Assembly (NCBI RefSeq): GCF_003003775.1
Contig: NZ_PVWJ01000032.1
Location: forward strand, 1 to 44,380
Reading direction: 5' to 3'
Source of the DNA: Merismopedia glauca CCAP 1448/3
Lineage (GTDB): Bacteria; Cyanobacteriota; Cyanobacteriia; Cyanobacteriales; CCAP-1448
DNA: 44,380 bases
The notes below the pieces were generated by a model. The model ran no database searches. It was not told where the DNA came from and worked only from the letters and a program-made list of their open reading frames with translations. How positions within the stretch are numbered: the stretch's first letter is position 1; the number at the start of each line of letters is the position of its first letter. Made by a program: the position numbers and the translations under genes. Of the stretch, positions 8,323 through 17,156 are shown in pieces.

Positions 8323-9201
8323 TTAATCAAAATTTGCTACAAAAACCTGCAAAGCATGAGGAAGAACTCTAAACCTAGCGGGAGTTTTAGTAGTTTTTTC
8401 TCCATCAGTATTGATGGGATGTGGTTTGCGAGTGTGAATTTCAATATCTTTACCTTGAATCAAACGGACACTATCACCAGTGGGAGATTTACCCAAGAAG
8501 GCTGCTGGAAGTAAGGGGAAAATTTGCCACCAATGTTGCATTTCTATACTTTGCAAATCTAATCTTTCATCATCTATTGTGGCATCATCGGCAATGACTA
8601 AACCACTGCCATAATAACGCCCGTTAGCAATAGTAATTTGGAGTGTTTTGGTTTCTATAGATTGGTTATCAGCATAAATATCCACCCAAAAAGGTCGGAC
8701 TGTCGCTAATACTTGTAAAGCTGTAATAATGTAAGCAAATACACCCCAATGTTTTTTTAATCTCTGAGAAACTCGACGATTAACTTCTGCACTTAATCCC
8801 AAACTAGCAATGTTTAAAAAATAGTGTCCGTTCACCCAACCAATATCGATTAACTGGCTTTTACCTCTAGCAATTATTTGACAAGCTTGTGGAATAGAAT
8901 TAGGAATTTTTAGCGTCCGCGCCAAGTTATTAGCAGTTCCTAATGGGAGGATTCCTAAAGGTAATTCAGTGTCTAATAAACCTTCTATGGCAGCATTGAT
9001 ACTACCATCCCCACCTCCAATAATTACCAAGTCAATTTGTTGATGATATTGGCGAATAATTTCTGAATATTTCGGGGCATATGTGCCATCTTCTACTACT
9101 ACTTGTAATCCTAATTTTTGTAAATGGTCAGTTGCTTGAGTTACAGCATTTTTACCCTGTCTAGCATGAGGATTTACTAGTAGTAATGCTCGCTGATTCA
9201 T
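8323..9201 (-). CDS. Diacylglycerol kinase-family lipid kinase (YegS/BmrU type)
   Basis: A member of the diacylglycerol/sphingosine kinase catalytic family, which phosphorylates a lipid hydroxyl with ATP at the membrane surface. The N-terminus ALLLVNPHARQGKNA, the nucleotide-binding GGGDGSINAAIEG and PLGILPLGTANNLARTL are diagnostic. The second, beta-sandwich domain (from about residue 130) keeps LNIASLGLSAEV. Its 292 residues are standard for the family. The lipid substrate cannot be inferred. It sits between a membrane-anchored helical-repeat protein and an alpha/beta hydrolase on the same strand with gaps of 55 and 48 bases, which suggests joint transcription and possibly a lipid-related role for the hydrolase. 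Confidence 0.92.
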   Translation of the reverse strand: MNQRALLLVNPHARQGKNAVTQATDHLQKLGLQVVVEDGTYAPKYSEIIRQYHQQIDLVIIGGGDGSINAAIEGLLDTELPLGILPLGTANNLARTLKIPNSIPQACQIIARGKSQLIDIGWVNGHYFLNIASLGLSAEVNRRVSQRLKKHWGVFAYIITALQVLATVRPFWVDIYADNQSIETKTLQITIANGRYYGSGLVIADDATIDDERLDLQSIEMQHWWQIFPLLPAAFLGKSPTGDSVRLIQGKDIEIHTRKPHPINTDGEKTTKTPARFRVLPHALQVFVANFD

Positions 9202-9256
9202 TGAGTTAGATTTAAAGAGAGCAACCGTAGTTGAGTCTATTATGACCGTAAAAGGA

Positions 9257-10057
9257 TCAATCCTGTTTAGGAAGTGTAATAGTTAATTGTCCTTCAGGTG
9301 AAATATTGACTTTTCCTCCCAGGCGTTGAATTTCTCTAATTGCGCGATCGCGAGTGCGTTTATCTACTGCACTTCTTAGCACAATTTCCCAATTACCCAC
9401 TTGAGCAATTTTACTAGCAGGATTACGGGCTAAAAAGTCAGCACTTGCTTGAGAAATCTCAGCGAAGTTACGGCTTTCATCATCTGAATACTGTCTTGCC
9501 CATTCTGTGGCTTTGGCGAACGACTTTTGCGCTGTTTTGCCATCCCCTAAATATAGCAGTTCATCCAGCCCTTTGTAGCGCCAGATATAGTAAGCTCGAT
9601 CTGGAACCTTGGGGGAAACCGACTTTAGCCCTTCATTCATCAAAGCGATGGATTTTTCTGGCATTCCTAAGTATCCAGCCACACTCGTAGATAAATAGAA
9701 ATAAGGGTATAGAAACTTGGGATCTCGATTTATAATCGTATCAAAGTAATCTGGGCTATTTTGGTATCCTGTCACATCTCTAGCGTTTTCATCCCCAAAA
9801 TACTGGACAAACTGCAAAAAAATCCAATCCGCAACCAAATTATCAAATCCAAAGCCTGGTACTTTCTGCCAAAGTTGTAAACGCTGTTTATCTGCGGCTG
9901 TCTCTCTTTTGAGTACTTCTGGGGTGTTGAGAGAATCTCCAGTTCTGAGTTTTTCTAATCGCGGTGTTTGGAGTTGGACAACTGCGACAAAACACGAGAC
10001 AGCGACAACAGAAGCCCAAACAGATTGACCAATTTTGAAAGGAATTGAGCTAGTCAT
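9257..10057 (-). CDS. Membrane-anchored helical-repeat protein of unknown function
   Basis: I do not recognise a named family. Residues about 10-28 (QSVWASVVAVSCFVAVVQL) form one membrane segment, followed by a mostly helical extracytoplasmic region. TPR-like helix pairs occur around PYFYLSTSVAGYLGMPEKS and the segment ending TAQKSFAKATEWA. The tail is a short domain ending in GGKVNISPEGQLTITL. Similar proteins appear to be conserved in cyanobacteria. The ATG at 10057 is chosen; the TTG two codons upstream is not needed. It is the first gene of a likely unit with the lipid kinase and hydrolase. Confidence 0.75.
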   Translation of the reverse strand: MTSSIPFKIGQSVWASVVAVSCFVAVVQLQTPRLEKLRTGDSLNTPEVLKRETAADKQRLQLWQKVPGFGFDNLVADWIFLQFVQYFGDENARDVTGYQNSPDYFDTIINRDPKFLYPYFYLSTSVAGYLGMPEKSIALMNEGLKSVSPKVPDRAYYIWRYKGLDELLYLGDGKTAQKSFAKATEWARQYSDDESRNFAEISQASADFLARNPASKIAQVGNWEIVLRSAVDKRTRDRAIREIQRLGGKVNISPEGQLTITLPKQD

Positions 10058-10178
10058 GTTCAATTATGTATAGAATCGGGTATGACAAGAATCATGAAAG
10101 AGGCGATCGCTTTTGCTTCTAAGTGGGTAAGTTAAACTTACCCCCACCTAGATAGATATTATCTGACTCATAACAAGT

Positions 10179-10556
10179 ATGTCTCAAACTTCTTCTCGCA
10201 AACCTTTACAAAAAATCTTAGTGTTAGTGACTGGTTTTGCTTTCATCGCTTCTAGCATTTTTGGGGTGGTGAGTATGTTTAATCAATCACAACCAGATCC
10301 ACAACAAACTCAAAATGCTCAGTCATCCCAAATAACTCAATTAAAACAACAACAGCAAGGTTTTGAAAGTGTCTTAAAGCGGGAACCCAACAACGAGACA
10401 GCTTTGCAAGGTGTTGCTCAAATTAAATTAGAGTTAAATGATTATAAAGGAGCAATTCCTTATTTAGAAAAGTTAGTTAAATTAAATCCTAACAAACCTA
10501 GTTATCAGGCTTTATTAGCACGAGTTAAACAAGAAGCAAGTAACAAAAATAAATAA
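10179..10556 (+). CDS. Small membrane-anchored TPR protein
   Basis: A 125-residue protein with a basic N-terminus and one membrane segment at about residues 12-32 (KILVLVTGFAFIASSIFGVV). A Gln-rich linker follows, then roughly two tetratricopeptide units between 50 and 115 (ALQGVAQIKLELNDYKGAI, YLEKLVKLNPNKPSYQALLA). TPRs make protein contacts, here probably on the periplasmic or lumenal side. The partner is unknown. It precedes the large glycosyltransferase fusion by 49 bases and may be co-transcribed with it. Confidence 0.8.
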   Translation: MSQTSSRKPLQKILVLVTGFAFIASSIFGVVSMFNQSQPDPQQTQNAQSSQITQLKQQQQGFESVLKREPNNETALQGVAQIKLELNDYKGAIPYLEKLVKLNPNKPSYQALLARVKQEASNKNK

Positions 10557-10605
10557 ATTGCTGTAAGTTACTAGTCCAAAATTATATATTACCACAATCA
10601 ATTTT

Positions 10606-13600
10606 ATGAGTCAGACAAACCAACCTCAAATAGAAAATATTATTCCTCCTGAAATCAAAAACGATGATTTTTATACAGCTATTGAGCGACTTAGCAGAGA
10701 AGAAAATATTAAAACTATTTTAGAGATAGGCTCTTCCTCTGGAGGTGGTAGTACAGAAGCTTTCGTTAAAGGAATTCTCCAAAATCCTAATAAACCATTA
10801 CTTTTTTGTATGGAGATTTCTAAAACCAGATTTTCTCTTTTACAAAAAACTTATCAAAACTATGATTTTGTCAAATGCTATAACGTTTCTTCTGTTCCTT
10901 CGAGTAGTTTTCCACAACCGCACCAAGTTATAGGTTTTTATCAGAATTATCACACTAATCTTAATAGCTATCCACTCCAAACGGTACTGACATGGTTAGA
11001 ACAAGATTTAGACTATCTTAAATCATCTCAAGTTAACGAAAATGGGATTGAAGAGATAAAACAAACAAATAAAATAGAAACTTTTGATTTGGTTTTGATA
11101 GACGGCTCTGAATTTACTGGAGAAGCTGAACTTCAGAAAGTATATGGAGCTAAATATATATTACTTGATGATATTAATACATATAAAAACTATTTTAATC
11201 ATAATCTTCTTCTCAAAGATAATAACTATCAGATAATTGCTCATAATCCCACCACTCGTAATGGGTTTTCCATATTCAAAAGGGTTGATCCTAAAAACTT
11301 TGAATTCGGGCAAGAAAAAGCAGAACAGTTATTATTGAGAAATTTAGTTAAAGAAGGGATGACAGTATTCGATGTGGGTGCTAATCTCGGAGACTATTCT
11401 ATATTATTAAGCCAATTAGTTGGTAAAGTTGGTAAAGTTTACGCTTTTGAACCTACATCATCGATTGTTGATAAATTCCGGCAACGTGTCAATCAAGCAA
11501 ATATTAACAATATTTATATTTTTCAAAACGCTGTATTTTCAGAAGATAATCAGATAGAGTTTAATGAATTTTCTGAAGAGTACTCGGTATGGAATAGCAT
11601 TGGAAAGCCACAAATGTTAGATCCATACGAGGGTAAAAGTATCGTCCCCATAGTTAAAACTGAAATTGTTGATGGCATTTCCTTAGACTCTTTTTGTAAA
11701 AGACATAATCTTGAAAAAATTGATTACTTGAAAATTGATGTTGAAGGTGCTGAAAGTGATGTTTTACAAGGAGCAAGTGATTTACTAAGTAAGCAAGCTA
11801 TCAGCTTTATTCAATTTGAAATTTCGCAGAAAATGCTAGAAGGATTAAATAGAAAAGCTAAACAAACTTTTGATATCTTAATTCAAAATGGCTATGAGTG
11901 TCATCGAATTGAAAGTAATGGCTTGATTGGCGAGTTAGTTAATGACTCAGAATCGTTTTATGAAAACTACATAGCATTTAAAAGTTTACCAGTTCAATTT
12001 TTTACTATAGTTTTGAATGGAGAACCATTTATTCAGTATCACATTGACATTTTTAAACAGTTACCCTTTAAATGGCATTGGCATATTGTTGAAGGGGTAG
12101 CTGACTTAAAACATGATACAGCTTGGAGTTTAAAACTTGGTGGCGATATCAGTGATGAACTTCATTCTCAAGGGAGAAGTAACGATGGAACGACTGAATA
12201 TCTGGATGAATTAGTTAAACAATATCCAGAAAATATTACTATTTATCGTCAGCCAGAAGGAAGCTTTTGGGATGGTAAAAAGGAGATGGTAAACGCTCCT
12301 TTGGCTAATATTAAAGAGGAATGTTTATTATTCCAAATTGATGTAGATGAGTTATGGACAGTTGAACAATTATGTACCGTTAGGTATATGTTCATTAACA
12401 ATCCAGAAAAAACCGCAGCTTTTTATTGGTGCTGGTATTTTGTCGGGGAAGATTTACTAATAAGTACGCGCAACTGTTACGCTCAAAATCCTCAACAGGA
12501 ATGGTTGCGTACCTGGAAGTATAAACCAGGAATGGTGTGGGCGGCTCACGAACCTCCGATTTTAGTTGAACCTTTACCAAATGGTGAATGGAAAAATGTA
12601 GCAGCTACTAACTGTTTTTCGCATCAAGAAACTGAAGAGAAGGGTTTAGTCTTTCAACATTTTGCCTATGTAATGCCTAAACAATTGCAGTTTAAAGAGC
12701 AATACTATGGTTATAAAAATGCTTTAGCTTCCTGGAATGGTTTACAAGAGCAAAATCAATTTCCCGTGTTATTGAGGCAGTTTTTGCCTTGGGTAGGGGA
12801 TAATACGATGGTTGATAAAGCTCAATCTTTAGGGATTTCACCGATCGCTCGCCAACAAGATGAGAGAAATTGGCATTTTGTGCAACCAGAAATGCCTGTA
12901 AAAATTCAGCCTCGACAGCAACAATTAGAACCGAAAATAGTAGTCGATGGCGTGTTTTTCCAACTCTATAATACGGGAATAGCTCGTGTTTGGAAATCCC
13001 TGTTAGCTGAATGGGTGAAAACTGGTTTTGCTAACCATGTGGTAGTACTAGATCGAAATAACACAGCACCGAAAATACCAGGCATTTGGTATCGTACTAT
13101 CCCTGCATATAGCTATGATGATACCGAAAGTGATCGCCAGATGCTACAGCAAGTATGTGATGAAGAAGGTGCAAGTCTCTTCATTTCCACCTACTATACA
13201 ACTCCTCTGACTACACCTTCTGTCTTCATGGCGTATGACATGATTCCAGAGGTGATGAAATGGGATTTAAATCATCCTATGTGGCGAGAAAAGCATCATG
13301 CAATTCAACACGCTAGTAGCTATATTTCTATCTCGGAAAATACAGCCGTAGATCTAGCCAAGTTTTTCCCCGATGTGGCTTTAGAATCTATTACTGTAGC
13401 TCATTGTGGAGTCCAAATTGGTTTTACACCAGCTACAAATGAGGAAGTTAATAACTTTAAACACAAATATGGAATGCGTCACCCATATTTCATGTTAGTG
13501 GGAACAAGTGGTTATAAAAACGCAGACTTATTCCTTAAAGCTTTTGCACAATTACCGACTAAAACCGCTTTTGATATTGTGTTGACCGGAGCAAGTTCTT

Positions 13601-14379
13601 TAACCGATGAACATAGAAACTATACTGCTGGTTCCACAGTTCACATCTTACAACTAAGTGATGCCGAACTAAGGTTAGCCTATAGTGGGGCTGTAGCTTT
13701 AGTCTATCCTTCCAAGTATGAGGGCTTCGGCTTACCAGTTTTAGAAGCACTTGCTTGTGGATGTCCAGTAATTACTTGTCCAAATGCTTCAATTCCTGAA
13801 GTATCAGGTGAAGCAGCTTTGTACGTTCAGGATGACGATGTTGATGCTATGGCTAACGCACTTTGTGAGGTGCAAAAACCAACCATTAGAAACTCTCTAA
13901 TTTCTGCTGGTTTGCTACAAGCAAAAACTTTCTCCTGGTCAAAAATGGCAGATAAAGTTAGTTCAGCTTTGATCGATACGACCTTATCACATCTCAATCT
14001 CAACCAGAATAACCTAATTATCTTCCCCGATTGGTCGCAACCAGAAGAAGAATTAGGAATGCAATTGATGCAGGCTATTAATTATGTTGCCTCTAGTTCT
14101 GAAAAAGAACAAACAACCTTGTTAATTGATATTAGTAATACCTCTGAAGAAGAGGCAAACTTAATGTTATCGAGTGTGGCGATGAACTTGCTGATGGAAG
14201 CAGAATTAGATGTGTCAGAAGGACCAGAAATTTCCTTGGTAAGTAACTTGAGTTCAATTCAGTGGGAAGCTTTATTACCCAAAATTCAACGGCGCATCAT
14301 CTTAGAACATGATAACCCTGAAGCGATCGCCCAAGCCCAAGCTCAACATCTCCCTACCCAAACCTTAACTGCTAAGTAG
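10606..14379 (+). CDS. Multidomain methyltransferase / glycosyltransferase fusion
   Basis: A 1257-residue soluble protein that seems to join five modules. Residues 1-225 look like a class I methyltransferase-type fold (TILEIGSSSGGGST, later FDLVLIDGSEF). Residues about 236-455 are an FkbM-family methyltransferase (VFDVGANLGDYSILLS, KIDYLKIDVEGAESDVL). Residues about 460-770 resemble a glycosyltransferase-like domain with an acidic DVDELW motif. Residues about 785-1150 are a GT4 glycosyltransferase (NTGIARVWKSLL, MLVGTSGYKNADLFLKAF, YEGFGLPVLEALACGCPVI with the E-x7-E pair). The last 105 residues (FPDWSQPEEELG onward) form a further small domain. The likely role is building and O-methylating a surface glycan or glycosylated product; this is inference. 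The first third is visibly more AT-rich than the neighbouring genes. Confidence 0.82.
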   Translation: MSQTNQPQIENIIPPEIKNDDFYTAIERLSREENIKTILEIGSSSGGGSTEAFVKGILQNPNKPLLFCMEISKTRFSLLQKTYQNYDFVKCYNVSSVPSSSFPQPHQVIGFYQNYHTNLNSYPLQTVLTWLEQDLDYLKSSQVNENGIEEIKQTNKIETFDLVLIDGSEFTGEAELQKVYGAKYILLDDINTYKNYFNHNLLLKDNNYQIIAHNPTTRNGFSIFKRVDPKNFEFGQEKAEQLLLRNLVKEGMTVFDVGANLGDYSILLSQLVGKVGKVYAFEPTSSIVDKFRQRVNQANINNIYIFQNAVFSEDNQIEFNEFSEEYSVWNSIGKPQMLDPYEGKSIVPIVKTEIVDGISLDSFCKRHNLEKIDYLKIDVEGAESDVLQGASDLLSKQAISFIQFEISQKMLEGLNRKAKQTFDILIQNGYECHRIESNGLIGELVNDSESFYENYIAFKSLPVQFFTIVLNGEPFIQYHIDIFKQLPFKWHWHIVEGVADLKHDTAWSLKLGGDISDELHSQGRSNDGTTEYLDELVKQYPENITIYRQPEGSFWDGKKEMVNAPLANIKEECLLFQIDVDELWTVEQLCTVRYMFINNPEKTAAFYWCWYFVGEDLLISTRNCYAQNPQQEWLRTWKYKPGMVWAAHEPPILVEPLPNGEWKNVAATNCFSHQETEEKGLVFQHFAYVMPKQLQFKEQYYGYKNALASWNGLQEQNQFPVLLRQFLPWVGDNTMVDKAQSLGISPIARQQDERNWHFVQPEMPVKIQPRQQQLEPKIVVDGVFFQLYNTGIARVWKSLLAEWVKTGFANHVVVLDRNNTAPKIPGIWYRTIPAYSYDDTESDRQMLQQVCDEEGASLFISTYYTTPLTTPSVFMAYDMIPEVMKWDLNHPMWREKHHAIQHASSYISISENTAVDLAKFFPDVALESITVAHCGVQIGFTPATNEEVNNFKHKYGMRHPYFMLVGTSGYKNADLFLKAFAQLPTKTAFDIVLTGASSLTDEHRNYTAGSTVHILQLSDAELRLAYSGAVALVYPSKYEGFGLPVLEALACGCPVITCPNASIPEVSGEAALYVQDDDVDAMANALCEVQKPTIRNSLISAGLLQAKTFSWSKMADKVSSALIDTTLSHLNLNQNNLIIFPDWSQPEEELGMQLMQAINYVASSSEKEQTTLLIDISNTSEEEANLMLSSVAMNLLMEAELDVSEGPEISLVSNLSSIQWEALLPKIQRRIILEHDNPEAIAQAQAQHLPTQTLTAK

Positions 14380-14424
14380 ATATACTCAAAGTAAGTGGCT
14401 GGAAATACAGAACATCATATCATC

Positions 14425-14480
14425 AGCTTGATCCCCATGAGGTAATCGTTACGAAAGATTGGGGGATTGAGCTTTTTTTT
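14425..14480 (+). terminator. Rho-independent terminator after the fusion gene
   Basis: AGCTTGATCCCC (14425-14436) pairs, with G-T wobbles, with GGGGATTGAGCT (14462-14473), and an eight-T run follows (14473-14480). The long loop of about 25 bases is unusual, but stem plus T-run is clear. It isolates rbcL from upstream transcription. Confidence 0.75.
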
Positions 14481-14711
14481 GAGAATAAATTCAACATTTT
14501 GTCAAAAAATGTTACGAAATTATTCTTCATAATAACAACTTATAAAAATCTTCAAAAGATCTGAAGTTTAACTTATGACATTCCTGATATATTGAGGATT
14601 GTCTGGTTCAGTTGCACGAGTCGAGGTAACCCCGATCCCAAAGAAAATTGGAAGGCAACCGAACCAACGGAGACTAAAATTTAGACAATTAATCCCTCAG
14701 GTAAGGAAGAC
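14481..14711 (+). promoter_or_regulatory. rbcL promoter and structured 5' leader
   Basis: The AT-rich part to about 14600 should hold the promoter; a TATATT at 14588-14593 is a possible -10, with no convincing -35. Downstream, GGTTCAGTTGC (14605-14615) can pair with GCAACCGAACC (14655-14665), leaving one A-C mismatch in 11 positions, and the enclosed bases contain CCAA/TTGG (14638-14650). The ribosome binding site is AAGGAAG just before the ATG. The fold suggests a long leader that could act in mRNA stability or translation control. Confidence 0.5.
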
Positions 14712-16142
14712 ATGGCTTACTCTCAAACCAAAACCCAAGCCAAAAGCGGGTATAAAGCTGGGGTACAAGACTATCGCCTGACGTACTACACGCCAGACTA
14801 TACACCCAAAGATACAGATGTTTTGGCAGCTTTCCGGGTTAGCCCTCAACCTGGAGTTCCTCCAGAAGAAGCCGGTGCTGCTGTAGCAGCAGAGTCTTCC
14901 ACCGGTACTTGGACAACAGTGTGGACAGACCTATTAACCGACCTAGATCGTTACAAAGGTCGCTGCTACGATATCGAACCAGTACCTGGTGAAGATAACC
15001 AGTACTTCTGCTTCGTTGCCTATCCTCTAGACTTGTTTGAAGAAGGCTCCGTCACCAACATGTTGACCTCAATTGTAGGTAACGTGTTTGGGTTTAAAGC
15101 CCTGCGCGCTCTTCGTTTAGAAGATATGCGTATCCCAGTTGCTTACTTAAAAACCTTCCAAGGACCTCCTCACGGGATTCAAGTTGAGCGCGACAAACTG
15201 AACAAATACGGTCGTCCTTTGTTAGGTTGCACAATTAAGCCTAAATTAGGTCTATCTGCCAAGAACTACGGACGCGCCGTTTACGAGTGTCTGCGCGGCG
15301 GTTTGGACTTCACCAAAGACGACGAAAACATCAACTCTCAGCCATTCATGCGCTGGAGAGATAGATTCTTGTTCGTTCAAGAAGCCATCTCCAAAGCTCA
15401 GGCTGAAACTGGGGAAATCAAGGGTCACTACCTCAACGTAACTGCCCCTACCTGCGAAGAAATGATGAAACGGGCTGAATTCGCCAAAGAAATCAAAACC
15501 CCAATCATCATGCACGACTACCTCACCGGTGGTTTTACTGCTAACACCACCCTGGCTAAATACTGTCGCGATAACGGTCTGCTGCTCCACATCCACAGAG
15601 CTATGCACGCCGTAATCGACCGTCAAAAAAATCATGGTATCCACTTCCGTCTGTTGGCTAAATGCTTGCGGATGTCTGGTGGCGACCACCTCCACTCTGG
15701 AACCGTTGTCGGTAAACTAGAAGGGGAAAAAGGCATCACTATGGGCTTCGTAGACTTGATGCGGGAAAACTACATTGAGCAAGATCGCTCTCGTGGTATC
15801 TTCTTTACTCAAGACTGGGCTTCTATGCCTGGAGTCTTCCCCGTGGCTTCTGGTGGTATCCACGTTTGGCATATGCCAGCTTTGGTGGAAATATTTGGCG
15901 ATGACTCTTGCTTACAGTTTGGTGGTGGTACTTTGGGTCACCCTTGGGGTAATGCTCCTGGTGCAACCGCTAACCGCGTTGCCTTAGAAGCTTGCGTTCA
16001 AGCTCGTAATGAAGGTCGTAACCTGATGCGTGAAGGCGGCGACGTAATTCGCGAAGCTTGCAAGTGGTCTCCTGAATTGGCTGTTGCTTGCGAACTTTGG
16101 AAAGAAATCAAGTTCGAGTTTGAAGCAATGGATACCCTCTAA
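14712..16142 (+). CDS. rbcL: Ribulose-1,5-bisphosphate carboxylase/oxygenase large subunit (form IB)
   Basis: The catalytic subunit of Rubisco, which fixes CO2 onto ribulose 1,5-bisphosphate; in beta-cyanobacteria it is packed in carboxysomes. The 476 residues are the normal length. The N-terminus ([17 protein letters not shown]) is form IB. Catalytic elements are intact: TIKPKLGLS (Lys176), the carbamylated Lys202 in [11 protein letters not shown] with the metal ligands Asp204 and Glu205, loop 6 (GKLEGEK) and [16 protein letters not shown]. Codon use is more C-ending than in neighbouring genes, as expected of a highly expressed gene. rbcX and rbcS follow on the same strand, and an inverted repeat lies in the gap to rbcX. 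Confidence 0.99.
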   Translation: MAYSQTKTQAKSGYKAGVQDYRLTYYTPDYTPKDTDVLAAFRVSPQPGVPPEEAGAAVAAESSTGTWTTVWTDLLTDLDRYKGRCYDIEPVPGEDNQYFCFVAYPLDLFEEGSVTNMLTSIVGNVFGFKALRALRLEDMRIPVAYLKTFQGPPHGIQVERDKLNKYGRPLLGCTIKPKLGLSAKNYGRAVYECLRGGLDFTKDDENINSQPFMRWRDRFLFVQEAISKAQAETGEIKGHYLNVTAPTCEEMMKRAEFAKEIKTPIIMHDYLTGGFTANTTLAKYCRDNGLLLHIHRAMHAVIDRQKNHGIHFRLLAKCLRMSGGDHLHSGTVVGKLEGEKGITMGFVDLMRENYIEQDRSRGIFFTQDWASMPGVFPVASGGIHVWHMPALVEIFGDDSCLQFGGGTLGHPWGNAPGATANRVALEACVQARNEGRNLMREGGDVIREACKWSPELAVACELWKEIKFEFEAMDTL

Positions 16143-16149
16143 ATAGGTT

Positions 16150-16196
16150 TGAGTTTTGAGTTCGGAGTGGTAGATTTACTCATAACTCAAAACTCA
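16150..16196 (+). repeat. Inverted repeat between rbcL and rbcX
   Basis: TGAGTTTTGAGTT (16150-16162) and AACTCAAAACTCA (16184-16196) are perfect 13-bp complements with a 21-base loop. It is well placed to stabilise the 3' end of rbcL mRNA or limit read-through into rbcXS. The TGAGTTT units also resemble dispersed cyanobacterial heptamer repeats. Confidence 0.75.
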
Positions 16197-16222
16197 TAAC
16201 TTCACATAGCTGGGGTCGTGGC

Positions 16223-16627
16223 ATGGATTTAAAGCAAGTTGCCAAGGATACGGTTAAGGTAATCAATAGTTATTTGACTTATCAAGCCGTGCGGATTATC
16301 ATCGGTCAGCTAACAGAAACTAACCCGCCTTTAGCCTATTGGCTGAGTAACTTTTCTGGTCAAGACAAAATCCAAGACGGAGAAGCTTACATCCAAGCAT
16401 TACTCAGAGAAAAGCAGGATTTAGCTTGGCGGGTCATGACAGTTAGACAGCATTTGGCAGAAGAAGTTACTGATTTTTTGCCAGAGATGGTACGCACTAA
16501 CATTGCAGAAGCAAATATCGAACATCGCCGCCAGCACTTGGAAAAAATTGCTCAAATTGTTGCTGTTGAACCCAGCCACGAAGAATTTAAAACTTCGCCC
16601 AACGACTCCGAAAATCAAGCTCCTTAA
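16223..16627 (+). CDS. rbcX: Rubisco assembly chaperone RbcX
   Basis: RbcX is a small helical dimer that clamps the C-terminal peptide of RbcL and promotes formation of the RbcL8 core. The protein begins MDLKQVAKDTVKVINSYLTY and contains the conserved groove helix YQAVRIIIGQL and the NPPLAYWL loop. The charged helix FLPEMVRTNIAEANIEHRR near the C-terminus supplies the peripheral RbcL contacts. The length of 134 residues is normal. Its position between rbcL and rbcS is the standard cyanobacterial order and supports co-transcription. The variable tail after residue 115 is probably disordered. Confidence 0.97.
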   Translation: MDLKQVAKDTVKVINSYLTYQAVRIIIGQLTETNPPLAYWLSNFSGQDKIQDGEAYIQALLREKQDLAWRVMTVRQHLAEEVTDFLPEMVRTNIAEANIEHRRQHLEKIAQIVAVEPSHEEFKTSPNDSENQAP

Positions 16628-16665
16628 TTAAGAGCTAGAGCCAACCTCAATTTATTACAAATACC

Positions 16666-17001
16666 ATGAGAACTTTACCCAAAGAGCGTCGTTTTGAAAC
16701 TCTCTCTTACTTGCCACCCCTGAGCGATGCTCAAATCGCCAGACAGATCGAATACATGATCGATCAAGGCTATATTCCTGGGGTTGAATTTACTGAAGAT
16801 TCCAGTCCCGAACACCACTACTGGACTTTGTGGAAGTTGCCTTTATTCAACGTTTCTTCTGTGAACGAAGTTTTGAACGAAATTAAAGCTTGCCGTTCTG
16901 AATATAGTAGCTGCTACATCCGCGTTGTCGGTTTTGACAATATTAAGCAGTGTCAAGTTCTCAGCTTCATCGTTCACAAGCCTAACCTTAGCAGATACTA
17001 A
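16666..17001 (+). CDS. rbcS: Ribulose-1,5-bisphosphate carboxylase small subunit
   Basis: The small subunit caps the RbcL8 octamer to form L8S8 Rubisco. The sequence starts [19 protein letters not shown] and contains [25 protein letters not shown] and the C-terminal [20 protein letters not shown], all standard for cyanobacterial RbcS. Its 111 residues are of normal length. It starts 38 bases after rbcX. The gene is followed by a 29-bp palindrome at 17021-17049 rather than by an obvious T-tailed terminator. Confidence 0.98.
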   Translation: MRTLPKERRFETLSYLPPLSDAQIARQIEYMIDQGYIPGVEFTEDSSPEHHYWTLWKLPLFNVSSVNEVLNEIKACRSEYSSCYIRVVGFDNIKQCQVLSFIVHKPNLSRY

Positions 17002-17020
17002 ATGAAGTCAGAAGTCATTC

Positions 17021-17049
17021 GTACAGACGTAGCAGTGCTACGTCTGTAC
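17021..17049. repeat. Dispersed 29-bp palindrome, copy 2
   Basis: GTACAGACGTAGCA and TGCTACGTCTGTAC are exact 14-bp complements around a single G. It is identical to copy 3 (38634-38662) except for the centre base, and related to copy 1 (4723-4751). It lies just after rbcS, where it could act as a 3' stabilising structure. Confidence 0.9.
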
Positions 17050-17156
17050 AGAAGTCAGAGGTGACTGTAGAGGTCTGATTTCTAGAGATGAAAGGAAGAG
17101 GGAAATTACCCTTTTCCTTTTTATTTTGCCTAAATTTACCAACAGGGAGGAAGAAA

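Noticed and set aside
15252-15695. 147-codon antisense frame in rbcL
   Set aside because: The GC-ending codon bias of rbcL removes stops on the other strand; no ribosome binding site or family match.
17088-17156. N-terminal extension of IspD
   Set aside because: A strong ribosome binding site before GTG 17157 and the family N-terminus both point to the shorter protein.
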